Notes under the pieces: generated by a model
Databases searched by the model: none
What the model saw: only the letters and a program-made list of their open reading frames with translations
Told to the model about the DNA's origin: nothing
Assembly: GCA_003164275.1 (NCBI GenBank)
Contig: PLSY01000094.1
Span: forward strand, 1 to 6,286
Reading direction: 5' to 3'
DNA length: 6,286 nt
From: Acidimicrobiaceae bacterium
Lineage (GTDB): Bacteria; Actinomycetota; Acidimicrobiia; Acidimicrobiales; RAAP-2
In this document: one piece after another, positions 5,962-6,286 of the stretch
Layout: the number at the start of each line of letters is the position of its first letter
How positions within the stretch are numbered: position 1 is the stretch's first letter
Translations under genes and position numbers: made by a program

Positions 5962-6286
5962 CCAGCCAGATCGAAGAGGTCGACGAGTCCCGAGTGAAGG
6001 TGCTCCTCGCCGAGGACGATGAGTCGTTCATCGATGCCCTGCTCATCGGACTCGCTCGCGAGGGGTTCGACGTCACGGTGGCCCGGGACGGGAACGAGGC
6101 GCTGCGGCTCTTCAGCACCCTCGACCCCGACCTGATCCTCTTGGACCTCATGCTCCCCCGCCTCTCGGGGATCGACGTCTGCCGTTCGATCAGGACCCAC
6201 TCGACCGTCCCCATCATCATGGTCACAGCCAAGGGGACAGAGATCGACACGGTCGTCGGCCTCGAGGTCGGAGCCGACGACTACGT
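5958..6286 (+). CDS. regX3: RegX3-like OmpR/PhoB-family response regulator, 3' end cut by window edge
   Basis: 109 complete residues from ATG 5958, still open at the right edge; only the receiver domain is visible. The acidic pocket is EDD (19-21), the phospho-acceptor is Asp63 in ILLDLMLP (60-67), the switch Thr is Thr90 in IIMVTAKG (86-93), and Lys92 is the conserved lysine. EIDTVVGLEVGADDY (95-109) is very close to the same stretch in RegX3. A C-terminal winged-helix DNA-binding domain is expected beyond the window. The ATG overlaps the kinase TGA as ATGA, with GGAG about 8 bases upstream, so the pair is co-translated. The phosphorylated regulator would be expected to bind direct or inverted repeats at phosphate-responsive promoters. 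About 12 residues precede the usual receiver start, a short extension relative to the mycobacterial protein. A PhoB/PhoP-type regulator is the alternative. Confidence 0.9.
   Translation, partial: MTSQIEEVDESRVKVLLAEDDESFIDALLIGLAREGFDVTVARDGNEALRLFSTLDPDLILLDLMLPRLSGIDVCRSIRTHSTVPIIMVTAKGTEIDTVVGLEVGADDY

Overview
The window looks like chromosomal DNA from a high-GC Gram-positive bacterium (Actinomycetota). The base composition is strongly GC-rich in every gene. One end carries a SenX3-RegX3 type two-component pair. The rest is a gene order (small two-helix membrane protein, VirB6-like protein, SCO6880-like protein, VirB4-like ATPase) that I recognise from the poorly understood type IV secretion-like (T4SS) loci of actinobacteria. 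A lineage such as Acidimicrobiia is possible, but this is a guess from style only. The window is almost entirely protein-coding. I see no rRNA, tRNA, CRISPR array, insertion sequence or convincing terminator.

Left part (1 to about 4614, minus strand): four tightly packed genes read right to left. First is a small two-helix membrane protein, probably pilin- or DUF6112-like. After a 1-base gap comes a 556-residue polytopic VirB6/TrbL-like channel protein. It overlaps by 8 bases a 510-residue SCO6880-family protein, which has two N-terminal helices followed by a VirB4-N-like domain. That gene overlaps by ATGA a VirB4-like ATPase that runs off the left edge. The spacing points to one translationally coupled operon encoding the inner-membrane core and motor of a secretion or conjugation machine. 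The VirB4 function appears to be divided between two proteins.

Middle (about 4615 to 4722): a short divergent intergenic region whose left part is strikingly AT-rich. It contains a perfect tandem 10-bp repeat plus a degenerate third unit, which looks like an operator. It sits between the secretion operon and the two-component operon and could serve either or both.

Right part (4723 to 6286, plus strand): a membrane-anchored PAS-HisKA-HATPase sensor kinase (SenX3-like), coupled by an ATGA overlap to an OmpR/PhoB-family response regulator (RegX3-like) that runs off the right edge. In characterised actinobacteria this pair controls the phosphate-starvation response. No phoU or pst genes are visible here. 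Whether the kinase-regulator pair controls the adjacent secretion operon is an attractive but unproven idea.
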